Shown piece after piece: positions 34,172 to 43,202 of a DNA stretch of 64,000 bases. Both the position numbers and the translations under genes were made by a program. The stretch's first letter is position 1. Each line of letters begins with the position of its first letter. Origin of the DNA: Streptomyces dysideae (lineage in GTDB: Bacteria > Actinomycetota > Actinomycetes > Streptomycetales > Streptomycetaceae); the NCBI RefSeq assembly GCF_001514305.1, contig NZ_KQ949096.1, forward strand, positions 2,131-66,130. Reading direction: 5' to 3'. The notes below the pieces were generated by a model. That model worked only from the letters and a program-made list of their open reading frames with translations, did no database searches and was not told the origin of the DNA.

Positions 34172-35107
34172 TCAGTCCTTCTCCCGGGTCAGGAAACGCT
34201 GGACGAGGGACACGCTCAGCACGAGCACGAAGAAGACCAGGGAGATCGCCGCCGCGTACGCGGTCTGCTGCTGGTCGTAGCCGGTGTGCACGGCCTGGTG
34301 GACGACGGTGGTGGTGGAGTCGAGCGGGCCGCCTTGCGTCATCACCCTGATCTGGGTGAAGAGGCTGAACGCCGCGATGGTGATGGTGACCAGCACGAAC
34401 GTGCGGGTGGCGCGCAGTCCGGGCCAGGTGACATGGCGGAAGCGGTGCCAGCGGCCGGCGCCGTCCAGGTCGGCGGCCTCGTACAGCTCGGCGGGGATGG
34501 TCTGCAGGCCGGCCAGCCAGATGATCATGTGGAAGCCGACGCCCTGCCACACCGACATCAGGATGATGGCGGGCATGGCGGTGGCCGGGTCGCCCAGCCA
34601 GTCCGGGCCGTCGACGCGCCCGAGGGTGAGCGTCGAGATCACGTGGTTGACCAGGCCGTCCTGCCGGTAGAGGAAGGTCCACAGGAGGGACACGACGACC
34701 ATCGAGGTGACGACTGGCAGGAAGTACACGGTGCGGAAGAAGTTGACGCCGCGCACCTTGGCGTTGACCAGCAGCGCCAGCACGAGGGCGAGCCCGGCCT
34801 GGAGCGGCACGACGACGGCGGCGAAGTACGCCGTGTTGCGCAGGGACTTGTAGAAGACCGGGTCCTGGAAGAGCAGGGTGAAGTTCCGAAGGCCCACGAA
34901 GCGGGCCGGGGTGGGCGAGATGAGCCTCGCGTCGGTGAACGCCAGGGCGAAGGCGAGGGCGACCGGTACGACGAGGAAGACGATCAGCAGCACGACGGCC
35001 GGGGTGGCCATGCCGAGGGCGGTGAGGCTCTCACGGCGACGCGCGTGCGTCGTTCGGGTTCGCCGGACCGGACGCAGCCGCTCGAGGGCTGCGATCATGG
35101 TGGTCAC
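34172..35107 (-). CDS. ABC sugar transporter permease, MalF type
   Basis: A 311-residue permease with six membrane helices. The first is at about residues 30-52 (ATPAVVLLIVFLVVPVALAF). The EAA loop is ELYEAADLDGAGRWHRFRHVTWP. GTG at 35107 was chosen over ATG at 35098 because GGAG sits five to six bases before the GTG. It follows the solute-binding protein gene by 77 bp and is almost contiguous with the MalG-type gene. Confidence 0.92.
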   Translation of the reverse strand: MTTMIAALERLRPVRRTRTTHARRRESLTALGMATPAVVLLIVFLVVPVALAFALAFTDARLISPTPARFVGLRNFTLLFQDPVFYKSLRNTAYFAAVVVPLQAGLALVLALLVNAKVRGVNFFRTVYFLPVVTSMVVVSLLWTFLYRQDGLVNHVISTLTLGRVDGPDWLGDPATAMPAIILMSVWQGVGFHMIIWLAGLQTIPAELYEAADLDGAGRWHRFRHVTWPGLRATRTFVLVTITIAAFSLFTQIRVMTQGGPLDSTTTVVHQAVHTGYDQQQTAYAAAISLVFFVLVLSVSLVQRFLTREKD

Positions 35108-35184
35108 GGTAGCTCCAGGGGGAGCCGGTCCGGTTCGGGCGGCGCGGGGAGGCGCGGGCGGGGCCCGAACCGGACCGGGGCGGG

Positions 35185-36489
35185 TCAGCCGGCGTCGTAG
35201 TTGTTCGTCTTGAGGTTGTTGTCGATGTCCTTCGCGGCCTGGCCGAGAGCGTCCTCGGGGTCGGCCCCGGCCAGGATGTCCTGGGTCGCCTTCTGGAACT
35301 CGGTCGAGATGTAGGGGTAGGCCGGGGTGACCGGGCGCACTTCTGCGTACTTGCGCGCGAACTCGACGAACACGTTGAACTTCCCGCCCGGCTGGTAGCC
35401 GTCGACCTGCTGTACGGCGGCGTCGGTGGCCGGGATGGTGCTGGTGGCCTTGGCGTAGTCGACGAAGTACTTGGTCTGGCGGGAGAACTTCAGCCACGCC
35501 TCAGCGCCGGCCTTGTTGGAGCAGGTGGAACTCATGGCCCACTGCCAGGAGGCGCCGCCGATCTTGGGCCCGTTGCCGAAGTCGACCGGCGGGATGATCG
35601 CCAGGTCGTCACCCAGCCTCTCGGCGGTCTTGGTCGCGTTCCAGCTGCCGTCCCACTGGATGGCGCTCTTGCCGGCCAGGAAGTCCTTGTTGGGGTCGGC
35701 CCCGGACTTCTTCGACAGGTAGCCCTTGGTCACCAGCGAGCGGAACCAGGTGGCCCACTCCACGGAGCTCTTGCCGTCGAGGGTGCCCGAGGCGGTCTTG
35801 TAGCCGTCACGGTCGATCAGGTCGCCGCCGAAGCTCTGCAGCTGCGGGGAGTAGCCGTACGTGTACCACTCGCCGAGGCCACCGGTGCCCATCTCCAGTG
35901 GGTAATCGAACTTCCCGCTCTTCTTCAGCTCGGCCAGCGCCGAGTCGAACTCGGCCTTGGTCCAGGGCTTGTCGATGGTCGGGATGCGGATGCCGTACTC
36001 GTTCAGCACCGACTTGCGGGCGAAGAAGGTGAGGGAGACGTCGTAGAAGCCGAACGCGTAGACCTTGTCCTTGTAGCGGCCGACGGTGCTGGGCAGCTGG
36101 TCGGACAGCGGTACCTCGCTGCCGGAGACGTCGACCGGGGCAAGGTAGCCGCCCCAGGCCCAGTTCGGCACGTTGGGGCCGTCCACGTCGAGCAGACAGG
36201 GCAGCTTGCGGGCCGACGCGGCTGCCACGACGGAGTTGTTGTAGTCGCTCTGCGGGAACGCCTGGAGCTTGACCTTGTACTTGCTCTGCGAGCCGTTGAA
36301 CTCCTTGATGATCTTCTTGACGACGTCGAGCTCGGTCGAATTGCCGGCGTTGTGCGTCCACAGGGTCAGCGTGTCGCCGCTGGCTCCGGACGTGCTCCCG
36401 CCGCTCCCGGACGCGCATCCGGCGACCAGCGCGGTCGCCGCTGCGACGGCTACACTCGCTTCAGCGAGGCGCCTGGTTCTCCACACCAC
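35185..36489 (-). CDS. ABC transporter sugar-binding lipoprotein
   Basis: The 434-residue protein has a signal peptide ending in the lipobox LVAGC, so it is a membrane-anchored substrate-binding protein of the SBP_bac_1 (CUT1) class. Typical stretches are LTLWTHNAG, KIIKEFN, YKDKVYAFGFYDVSL and GKSAIQWDGSW. GTG at 36489 was chosen because GGAGG lies six bases before it; a longer frame from ATG at 36507 would place that ribosome site inside the gene. It heads the operon with two permeases and the GH32 enzyme. Expected ligand: fructo-oligosaccharides or sucrose, inferred from the neighbours. Confidence 0.92.
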   Translation of the reverse strand: MVWRTRRLAEASVAVAAATALVAGCASGSGGSTSGASGDTLTLWTHNAGNSTELDVVKKIIKEFNGSQSKYKVKLQAFPQSDYNNSVVAAASARKLPCLLDVDGPNVPNWAWGGYLAPVDVSGSEVPLSDQLPSTVGRYKDKVYAFGFYDVSLTFFARKSVLNEYGIRIPTIDKPWTKAEFDSALAELKKSGKFDYPLEMGTGGLGEWYTYGYSPQLQSFGGDLIDRDGYKTASGTLDGKSSVEWATWFRSLVTKGYLSKKSGADPNKDFLAGKSAIQWDGSWNATKTAERLGDDLAIIPPVDFGNGPKIGGASWQWAMSSTCSNKAGAEAWLKFSRQTKYFVDYAKATSTIPATDAAVQQVDGYQPGGKFNVFVEFARKYAEVRPVTPAYPYISTEFQKATQDILAGADPEDALGQAAKDIDNNLKTNNYDAG

Positions 36490-36570
36490 GAGGTTCCTCC
36501 ATCTCACTGAGACGGGTCTTGCCGGACCCGCCCTCGCGACCGGTTGCGACGGTCGCTGTTCTTGGTGGTC

Positions 36571-36607
36571 GTCCCGCCGCCCGGGGCTTGGGTCCGGGCG
36601 GCGGGAC
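36571..36607 (-). terminator. Hairpin between lacI-type gene and the ABC operon
   Basis: Perfect 14-bp arms (36571-36584 and 36594-36607) with a 9-base loop lie 24 bp past the LacI-type gene stop. On the minus strand no T-run follows. It may only partly stop transcription, so the ABC operon could share the regulator promoter. Confidence 0.7.
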
Positions 36608-36630
36608 AGCCGTTTTTCGGGTGCCCGGTG

Positions 36631-37665
36631 TCAGCCCTCCGCGGGGGTGCCGATGGAGGCACGCTCCTGCAGCGGCATGGGCACACGGTGTACGACTGCT
36701 TCGAGCGGTCCCTCGCCGAGGATCAACTCCACGGCAAGGCGGCCGAGTTGGTAGTGCGGCAGTTTCAAGGTGGTGAGCGCCGGGCGCAGTACCGACGCGA
36801 TGTCCTGGTCGTCGAAGGAGACCACCGATACGTCGCCGGGCACCGACAGACCCGCCTCGCCGAGCGCCTGGTAGGCGCCGAAGGACACCCGGTCGGTCAG
36901 ACACACCAGTGCCCGTGGGCGATGACCCGCCGCGAGCAGCGCGGCGACCTCCCGATAGCCGTCCCGCGTGTCCCAGTCGCACTCGACGACACCGTCCAGG
37001 CGGGCCCCGCCCGCCCGCAGGACCTCCTCCAGGCCGCGCATACGCTCGTTGCCGGCGATGATCCCCTCGGGTGTGGCCGGAACGGCCTGATGCCCGCCGA
37101 TCGACCAGATGCCCTCGGTGTGACCGGCCGCGAGCAGGGCACGGGCCGCGTCCCGGCCGGCCTCCACCTCGTCCGGGACGACGGACGGCGCGTCGAAACC
37201 GGGGGCCAGGCAGTTCAGCAGGACCACCCGCTGCCCGTACAGCTCCTTGGGCGGAGTGATGTGCCGGGTGAACATCGACGCGTAGATCACCGCGTCTACC
37301 TGGCGGTCCAGCAGCGCGTGGACCATGGACGACTCAGCGGCGCGGTCGCCGCCGGCCTCCGTGATGAACAGCAGGTGGTCCCGCTCCCGGGCAGCCTCCA
37401 GCGCACCGCGGATCACATCGCCCGCGAACGGTGTCGTGGTGATCCGGTCCGACACGAACCCGATGGTCTGCGTCGACTTCGTCCGCAGGCTGCGTGCGGT
37501 GACGTTGGGGCGATAGCCCAGCTCCCTGGCGGCCTCCAGCACACGTTCGCGGGAGGCGTCGGAGATACGCATGTCGGTGCGGCCGGAGAGAGCGAACGAC
37601 GCGGTCGTCGGCGAGACGCCTGCCCTGCGGGCAACGTCGGCCATGGTCACACGGCGTTCAGACAT
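36631..37665 (-). CDS. LacI-family transcriptional regulator
   Basis: The 344-residue protein has the LacI HTH at residues 6-30 (VTMADVARRAGVSPTTASFALS), a hinge (RPNVTARSLRTKST) and a periplasmic-binding-like effector domain (TIGFVSDRITT to the end). ATG at 37665, giving MSERRVTMADV, is the natural start; an ATG 12 codons upstream adds nothing conserved. It lies between the ABC operon and the divergent secreted GH32 gene and most likely represses both in the absence of a fructose-derived inducer. Three repeated motifs in the divergent region look like its operators. Confidence 0.93.
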   Translation of the reverse strand: MSERRVTMADVARRAGVSPTTASFALSGRTDMRISDASRERVLEAARELGYRPNVTARSLRTKSTQTIGFVSDRITTTPFAGDVIRGALEAARERDHLLFITEAGGDRAAESSMVHALLDRQVDAVIYASMFTRHITPPKELYGQRVVLLNCLAPGFDAPSVVPDEVEAGRDAARALLAAGHTEGIWSIGGHQAVPATPEGIIAGNERMRGLEEVLRAGGARLDGVVECDWDTRDGYREVAALLAAGHRPRALVCLTDRVSFGAYQALGEAGLSVPGDVSVVSFDDQDIASVLRPALTTLKLPHYQLGRLAVELILGEGPLEAVVHRVPMPLQERASIGTPAEG

Positions 37666-37684
37666 CAGCGGCTCAGCTCCGTTG

Positions 37685-37698
37685 TTAAATCGGATTAG
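37685..37698. promoter_or_regulatory. Putative LacI-type operator, copy 1
   Basis: TTAAATCGGATTAG lies 20 bp before the regulator start. It shares the core TAAAYCGRW with two further copies in the same divergent intergenic region. Its position fits autoregulation. Confidence 0.5.
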
Positions 37699-37810
37699 CA
37701 AGTTGCGATGAGAGTGAAGCTCGGTTCGACCGGTGTCAACACCCCGGACATCTCAAATGGAAAACGCTGAAGTTATGGGGTGTTTTGTCAGTACTTCAGG
37801 TAACGCTCAC

Positions 37811-37824
37811 GTAAATCGATGTGC
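37811..37824. promoter_or_regulatory. Putative LacI-type operator, copy 2
   Basis: GTAAATCGATGTGC contains the core TAAATCGAT and a central ATCGAT palindrome. It lies about 104 bp before the secreted GH32 start. Confidence 0.5.
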
Positions 37825-37874
37825 GTTAGCTCTTGCTTTAGCTGTCGCGGCGCGCGAACGATTCCGAGCTGTCG

Positions 37875-37889
37875 CCTAAACCGATTTGG
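37875..37889. promoter_or_regulatory. Putative LacI-type operator, copy 3
   Basis: CCTAAACCGATTTGG is the most symmetrical copy of the TAAAYCGRW motif and lies 39 bp before the secreted GH32 start codon, where bound regulator could block transcription. Confidence 0.5.
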
Positions 37890-37927
37890 CAGAGCGTCAA
37901 CCTGCCGCGCCGACCCAGGAGTCAGCC

Positions 37928-40858
37928 ATGAGGAGAAGAACAGCCCTCAGTGTGGTGTCCGCCGCCGTCGGCGGTGCGATCGTCCCGTTCTCGTTCGTGC
38001 CGACCGCCACCGCCCAGGAAAGGCGACTGCCCGGAAGCCCCTCCGCCCGCTGGGACTTCGACGAGCGCGCCGGCGCGGTCGCCCGCGAAACGGTCTCCGG
38101 CACCGCCGACCCGGTCAGCTACGTCTTCAACGACGCCCGCTACAAGCCCGACAGCGATCCCATACGGCGCCGCGGAGTGCGCGGCCGGGCACTGTACTTC
38201 GACGGATACTCGACCGTCGTCACCGCCCAGGGGCCCGGCGCACTGGACCCCACCCGCGGCATCACCCTCGACGTGTGGATCGCCCCCTACGCCTACGAGC
38301 ACGGCATCGACGGCAAGCCCCAGGCACTGGTCAACCAGCACGACCCGGACGCGAAGACCGGGTTCCTGCTCGGCCTGCGCCGCTTCGGGCAGATCGTCTT
38401 CCAACTCGGCTTCGGAACCGACCTGATCGAGGTCAGGGGAGCCCCGGACCGGCCGGCCGGCAAGGGCAGGTGGACCCATGTCGCGGCCACCTACGACCCG
38501 GCCGCCCGGCAACTGCGCCTCTACCGCGACGGCCGCCTGATCGGCACCGCCACCACGCCGGACAAGGCCCCCGAACTGGCCTCGGGCGAGCCCCTGCTCA
38601 TCGGGCGGCACAACCGGTCCACGCTGCTGAACGGCGAGTTCCACGCCAACATGTACATGGGGCTGATGGACAGCGTCGTGATCCGCCCGGGCGCCCTGGA
38701 CGATCCGACGGCGCGGCAGGAGCACGCCGAGAGGATCGCTGCGCTTCCAGGCCGTCACGTGCCCCGGCCGGACCTGGTCCAGCAGCGGACCCGTTTCGAC
38801 GGCGACCGGCACCGCCCCCAGTTCCACATGCTGCCGCCCTGGCACTGGATGAACGAGCCGCACGCGCCCGTGTACTTCAAGGGCAAGTACCACATCTTCT
38901 ACCAGCACGATCCGCTCGGCCCGTACTGGGGCCAGATCCACTGGGGCCACGCGGTCAGCACGGACATGCTGCACTGGCGGGACCTCCCCATCGCCCTCGC
39001 GCCCGCTGCGGACTCGGTCGGGCCGGACGGCTGCTGGTCGGGCTCGGCATACGTCGACGGTGACCGGGGGCCGGTGCTCTTCTTCACCGGCGGCGACGAC
39101 CGGCTGCCCCACCGCCAGCGCACCGGGATCGCCGTCTCCGCCTACCCGGCCGACGGCGACACCGACCTGCCCACCTGGACGATGAAGTCCGACCCGGTCA
39201 CCGAAGCCCCCGCCGGCCTCCCCGCCGGCCCCGGCACCGCGTGGGCGGAGAACTTCCGCGACCCGTTCGTCTGGGAGGAGGACGGCGTCTGGTACCAGCT
39301 GGTCGGCAGCGGCATCGTCGACTACGACGGCGCGCGGGTCACCAAGAAGCACGGTGGGACCGCGCTCGTGTACACCGCCCGCAGGCCCGAGGGCCCCTGG
39401 ACATACCGCGGCCCTCTGCACTGGAACGATCTCGCCACGGTGCCCGAGCCCGGCGAGGTGTGGGAGCTGCCGGTCCTCCTCCCGCTCCCCGGCTCCCGGG
39501 GTGCGCGCACCGGCAAGCACATCCTGCTGGTGAGCCCCTGGTGGGAGGCGTTCAACCCGAACGCCGTCAAGCACACCCACTACTGGATCGGCACCTTTGA
39601 CAAGCGCGAATGCCGCTTCGTCCCCGACGAGGAGAAGCCCCGCGAGTTCGACTTCGGCGAGCACTTCACCGGCCCGTCCGGCTTCGTCACCCCCGACGGC
39701 CGCTCCGTGCTCTTCAGCATCGCCCAGGACCGCCGCAGCGAACAGCAGCACGCCCAGTCCGGCTGGGCGCACAACGCCGGAATGCCCGTCAGTGTCTCGC
39801 TGCGCCAGGACGGCACCCTCGGTGTCGAACCGATCGCCGAGGCGGCCGGTCTCCGCGGCAAGAGACTGGCCCGGATCCAGCAGACCTCGGTCGAGGAAGC
39901 GAACCGGCGGCTCGCCGAGGCCTCCGGCGACCTGCTGGACATCAGCGCCGTCATCGAGCCGCGTGGCGCCCAAAGGATCACCCTGGCGGTCCGGGCCTGC
40001 GCCGACGGCACCGAGGAGACACTGCTCTCCTACGACACCACCGAGCGCCGCTTCTGGATCGACCGCAGCCGCTCCAGCCTGGACCCGGACGTACGCAAGG
40101 GCGTGCACGACGGAACCGTCGAACTGGACGCCGGCCGCCTGCGACTGCGGGTCCTCCTCGACCGCTCGATGCTGGAGGCGTACGTCAACGGGACCAACAG
40201 CCTCACCAGCCGCGTCTATCCCACCAGGGAAGGCGCCACCGGCCTGCGACTGACCGCCGAGGGAGGCGCCCCTAGGGTCCTGGAGCTGGACGTCTGGCGG
40301 ATGAACGGCGCCTACGACACACCCGTGGCCCCGGCCGCATACGATCCGCCCCGCCCGACAGACGTCGACGCCCTTCCCAACCACGACTTCGCCACCGGGG
40401 ACCTCACCGGGTGGACCGTGGTCTCGGGCACGACCTTCAGCGACGCCAATGTGACCACCCGCACCGACTGGGGCTGGGGTGGACCCTTCTACCAGGGCGA
40501 GACCGAGGACGACGTGTCCGGCCACCACCTGTGGGGCTTCAACCCGGAGGCCGGCGGTGACGACGCCACCGGGGTGCTCCGCTCCGCCACCGTGGTCCTC
40601 GGCGGAGACGGTGTCGTCGATCTGCTTGTCTCCGGCGGCAACGACCCCGACCGGCTCTACGCGGCCGTCGTCCGTGCCGGCGACGGCAAGGTGCTGGCCA
40701 AGGCCACCGGCCGTGGTGCCGAGCAGTACCGCCGGGTCGTCTTCGACCTGTCCGCCCACATCGGTGACCGGATCTACGTCGAGGTCGTCGACCGGGCAAC
40801 GGGCGGCTGGGGCCACATCAACGTGGACGACGTCAACGTTCCCGTCCGCCAGAGGTGA
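37928..40858 (+). CDS. Secreted LamG-GH32 fructanase-like enzyme with Glu at the nucleophile position
   Basis: The 976-residue protein starts MRRRTALSVVSAAVGGAIV, a Tat-type signal peptide ending near TATAQ. Residues 40-265 are a LamG/concanavalin-like domain (ALYFDGYSTVV, GRWTHVAATYD, LYRDGRLIGTA). The GH32 propeller follows at about 300-620 and its beta-sandwich at about 640-800, then a C-terminal carbohydrate-binding-like domain (about 820-975, NHDFATGDLTGWTV). The nucleophile motif reads WMNEPHAP, with E310 where GH32 enzymes have Asp. RDP (D445) and the acid/base E513 in WELP are present. ATG at 37928 follows GGAG by seven bases. It would cut extracellular levan or inulin into sugars for the ABC system. 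Confidence 0.9.
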   Translation: MRRRTALSVVSAAVGGAIVPFSFVPTATAQERRLPGSPSARWDFDERAGAVARETVSGTADPVSYVFNDARYKPDSDPIRRRGVRGRALYFDGYSTVVTAQGPGALDPTRGITLDVWIAPYAYEHGIDGKPQALVNQHDPDAKTGFLLGLRRFGQIVFQLGFGTDLIEVRGAPDRPAGKGRWTHVAATYDPAARQLRLYRDGRLIGTATTPDKAPELASGEPLLIGRHNRSTLLNGEFHANMYMGLMDSVVIRPGALDDPTARQEHAERIAALPGRHVPRPDLVQQRTRFDGDRHRPQFHMLPPWHWMNEPHAPVYFKGKYHIFYQHDPLGPYWGQIHWGHAVSTDMLHWRDLPIALAPAADSVGPDGCWSGSAYVDGDRGPVLFFTGGDDRLPHRQRTGIAVSAYPADGDTDLPTWTMKSDPVTEAPAGLPAGPGTAWAENFRDPFVWEEDGVWYQLVGSGIVDYDGARVTKKHGGTALVYTARRPEGPWTYRGPLHWNDLATVPEPGEVWELPVLLPLPGSRGARTGKHILLVSPWWEAFNPNAVKHTHYWIGTFDKRECRFVPDEEKPREFDFGEHFTGPSGFVTPDGRSVLFSIAQDRRSEQQHAQSGWAHNAGMPVSVSLRQDGTLGVEPIAEAAGLRGKRLARIQQTSVEEANRRLAEASGDLLDISAVIEPRGAQRITLAVRACADGTEETLLSYDTTERRFWIDRSRSSLDPDVRKGVHDGTVELDAGRLRLRVLLDRSMLEAYVNGTNSLTSRVYPTREGATGLRLTAEGGAPRVLELDVWRMNGAYDTPVAPAAYDPPRPTDVDALPNHDFATGDLTGWTVVSGTTFSDANVTTRTDWGWGGPFYQGETEDDVSGHHLWGFNPEAGGDDATGVLRSATVVLGGDGVVDLLVSGGNDPDRLYAAVVRAGDGKVLAKATGRGAEQYRRVVFDLSAHIGDRIYVEVVDRATGGWGHINVDDVNVPVRQR

Positions 40859-41140
40859 CACCCGCAGCGGCAGGACGACGCGCCGACCCACGCCGGTCCC
40901 GCTGATCACCTGGGGTTGTGCTGGACCGGCAACGGTTTCGGCACGGCAAGGATCTTGAGGCAACCCGTAACCCGGTGAGCAGTGTGGGGTTGGTAGCGGT
41001 GGGGGGCCTACTGTCGATGTGCGGCCCCCAGTGCCCAGTTCCCCAGAGCTTCGAGTGAAGGCTCGTGGGGTTTCGTATGTCGGGTCGGGCGAGGACGCGA
41101 GAGACCTGCTCGCCCCTGGACAGCGGGAGGACAGGGAGCC

Positions 41141-42943
41141 GTGACCGTGACCGAGTCTGTGCGTGGGGGAATGCCCGAACCGGCGGGGGCGTCCGCGGGG
41201 GCGCGTGCCGTGCAGGAGGGGATTCTGCGGCGCCAGTCGGCGCGCGAGTCGGCGGCGCGCACCTACGCGCGTGCCCTGCCGATCGTGCCGGTGCGGGCGC
41301 GCGGGCTGACCATCGAGGGCGCGGACGGCCGCCGCTACCTGGACTGCCTGTCCGGTGCGGGGACTCTGGCGCTCGGACACAACCACCCCGTGGTTCTGGA
41401 GGCCATCCGCAAGGTTCTCGACTCGGGCGCGCCGCTGCACGTCCTCGACCTGGCGACGCCCGTCAAGGATGCGTTCGTCACCGAGCTGTTCGGCACCCTG
41501 CCGCCCGGACTCGCCGACCACGCGCGCGTGCAGTTCTGCGGACCGGCCGGCACCGACGCCGTCGAGGCCGCCTTCAAGCTCGTACGCGCGGCGACCGGAC
41601 GCACCGGCATGCTCGCCTTCACCGGCGCCTACCACGGGATGACCGCTGGAGCGCTGGAGGCCTCCGGAGGCGCCTGCGACGTACGGGTCGCGCGCCTCCC
41701 CTATCCCCGGGACTACCGCTGCCCGTTCGGCGTCGGCGGCGAACGCGGTGCCGAACTCGCCGCCCGCTGGACCGAGTCCGTCCTCGACGACCCCAAGTCG
41801 GGCGTGCCGAGCCCCGCCGGGATGATCCTCGAACCCGTCCAGGGCGAGGGCGGGGTGATTCCCGCGCCGGACGCCTGGATGCGGCGCATGCGGCAGATCA
41901 CGGCCGACCGGAACATCCCGCTGATCGCCGACGAGGTCCAGACGGGCGTCGGACGCACCGGCGCCTTCTGGGCGGTGGGGCACAGCGGCGTCACCCCCGA
42001 TGTGATGGTCCTGTCGAAGGCCATCGGCGGCAGCCTCCCCCTCGCCGTGGTCGTCTACCGCGACGACCTCGACGCCTGGGAACCGGGCGCCCACGCCGGA
42101 ACGTTCCGCGGCAACCAACTCGCCATGGCCGCGGGCACGGCAACACTTGCCTACGTCCGCGAGAACGGCCTCGCCGGGCGCGCGGCCGAACTCGGCGCCC
42201 GAATGCTGGACCAGCTCCAGGGGCTGGCAACCGAGTTCGCGTGCATCGGGGATGTGCGCGGTCGGGGACTGATGGTCGGCCTCGAGGTGGTGGATCCGGA
42301 GGCGAGCGGAGGGTCGGTCTGGGGCGACGGGCCTGTCGCGGGTGCTTGGGCCGAGTCGGAGGGGGGTGGGAGTCGGGCGCGTGCCTCGGGCCGTTCGGCG
42401 GGTGGCGGGGGTTGGGGGCAGGCGTCGGCTGGTCCGGATGGTGACAGGGGTCGGGTCGGCACCCCGGCTGGTTTGGACGATGGCGGGGATTGCGCGCACG
42501 CGTCGGCTGGTCCGGATGGTGACAGGGGTCGGATCGGCACCACGGCCGGTTCGGACGGTGGCTGGGGTTGGGCAAGCGCCGGGGTCGGGCTCGACCAGGC
42601 CGGCGGTGGCCCCGACCTCGCGGCAGGCCTGGGCTCCGCCGGAGACGGTGTGGGGTCGGCGTGGGTACCGGATGCCGCCCGCTGCCCTCGTCCCGCTGCC
42701 CCTGAACTCGCCGCCGCCATCCAGCGGGAGTGCCTGCGGCGTGGCCTGATCGTCGAACTCGGCGGCCGCCACTCCAGCGTCGTACGGCTCCTCCCGCCAC
42801 TGACGATCAGCGACGAGCAAGCGGCCGCGGTGCTGGACCGGCTGGCCGACGCGGTGGCGGCGGTCGCCCGAGGCCGCACCGCGCCTGATCAGTCGCACCA
42901 GCCACACCCATGGCACGGCGACCACGCCGAACGGGCGGTGTGA
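41141..42943 (+). CDS. Class III PLP aminotransferase of a siderophore cluster, with low-complexity insertion
   Basis: The protein (600 residues, versus about 430-470 usual) is a diaminobutyrate--2-oxoglutarate transaminase-like enzyme: YLDCLSGAGTLALGHNHP, FCGPAGTDAVEAAFKLVRAAT, ADEVQTGVGRTG and PLP-binding Lys in LSKAIGGSLP at about 292. At about 384-505, between GLEVVDPEASGG and CPRPAAPELAAAIQRECLRRG, there is a Gly/Ala/Asp-rich insertion with a 26-residue tandem repeat. The catalytic core is intact on both sides. GTG at 41141 has GGGAG close upstream. With the IucA/IucC and GNAT genes it forms a siderophore-type cluster (SCO5799-5801-like), supplying a diamine. Confidence 0.9.
   Translation: MTVTESVRGGMPEPAGASAGARAVQEGILRRQSARESAARTYARALPIVPVRARGLTIEGADGRRYLDCLSGAGTLALGHNHPVVLEAIRKVLDSGAPLHVLDLATPVKDAFVTELFGTLPPGLADHARVQFCGPAGTDAVEAAFKLVRAATGRTGMLAFTGAYHGMTAGALEASGGACDVRVARLPYPRDYRCPFGVGGERGAELAARWTESVLDDPKSGVPSPAGMILEPVQGEGGVIPAPDAWMRRMRQITADRNIPLIADEVQTGVGRTGAFWAVGHSGVTPDVMVLSKAIGGSLPLAVVVYRDDLDAWEPGAHAGTFRGNQLAMAAGTATLAYVRENGLAGRAAELGARMLDQLQGLATEFACIGDVRGRGLMVGLEVVDPEASGGSVWGDGPVAGAWAESEGGGSRARASGRSAGGGGWGQASAGPDGDRGRVGTPAGLDDGGDCAHASAGPDGDRGRIGTTAGSDGGWGWASAGVGLDQAGGGPDLAAGLGSAGDGVGSAWVPDAARCPRPAAPELAAAIQRECLRRGLIVELGGRHSSVVRLLPPLTISDEQAAAVLDRLADAVAAVARGRTAPDQSHQPHPWHGDHAERAV
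42423..42576 (+). repeat. 78-bp tandem repeat inside the aminotransferase insertion
   Basis: Two copies begin at 42423 and 42501. The shared start reads CGTCGGCTGGTCCGGATGG, and the copies diverge toward their ends. The unit is 26 codons, starting ASAGPDGDRGR. It explains part of the enlarged linker. Confidence 0.8.
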
Positions 42944-43202
42944 CTCGCCGGCCGACGAGGGCGCGTACATCCGCCCACACGTCCGCACCGCCACGGCGAC
43001 TCTCGCCAACCGACCAGCTCCCGAACAGCGACCAACTCCCCACCAACCCCGCACCCTCACCGGACCCCTCCCCCCCCATTTGACGCCCACCTTGACCGGG
43101 CCACTCGGCACCCGAAACACCCCGAACTCCTGCGCCCGACCGCACCGCAGAATTCCCGGCCCGTCACCGCACGAGCCAGAACCACCCCCACTAGGACCAG
43201 CC

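Noticed and set aside
37734..37739. TTGACA on the minus strand as the LacI-type gene -35 element.
   Set aside because: No acceptable -10 hexamer lies 16-19 bases downstream, so no promoter is called.
40859..41140. An iron-regulated (DmdR/IdeR) box before the siderophore-type cluster.
   Set aside because: No TTAGGTTAGGCT-like sequence was found in this interval.
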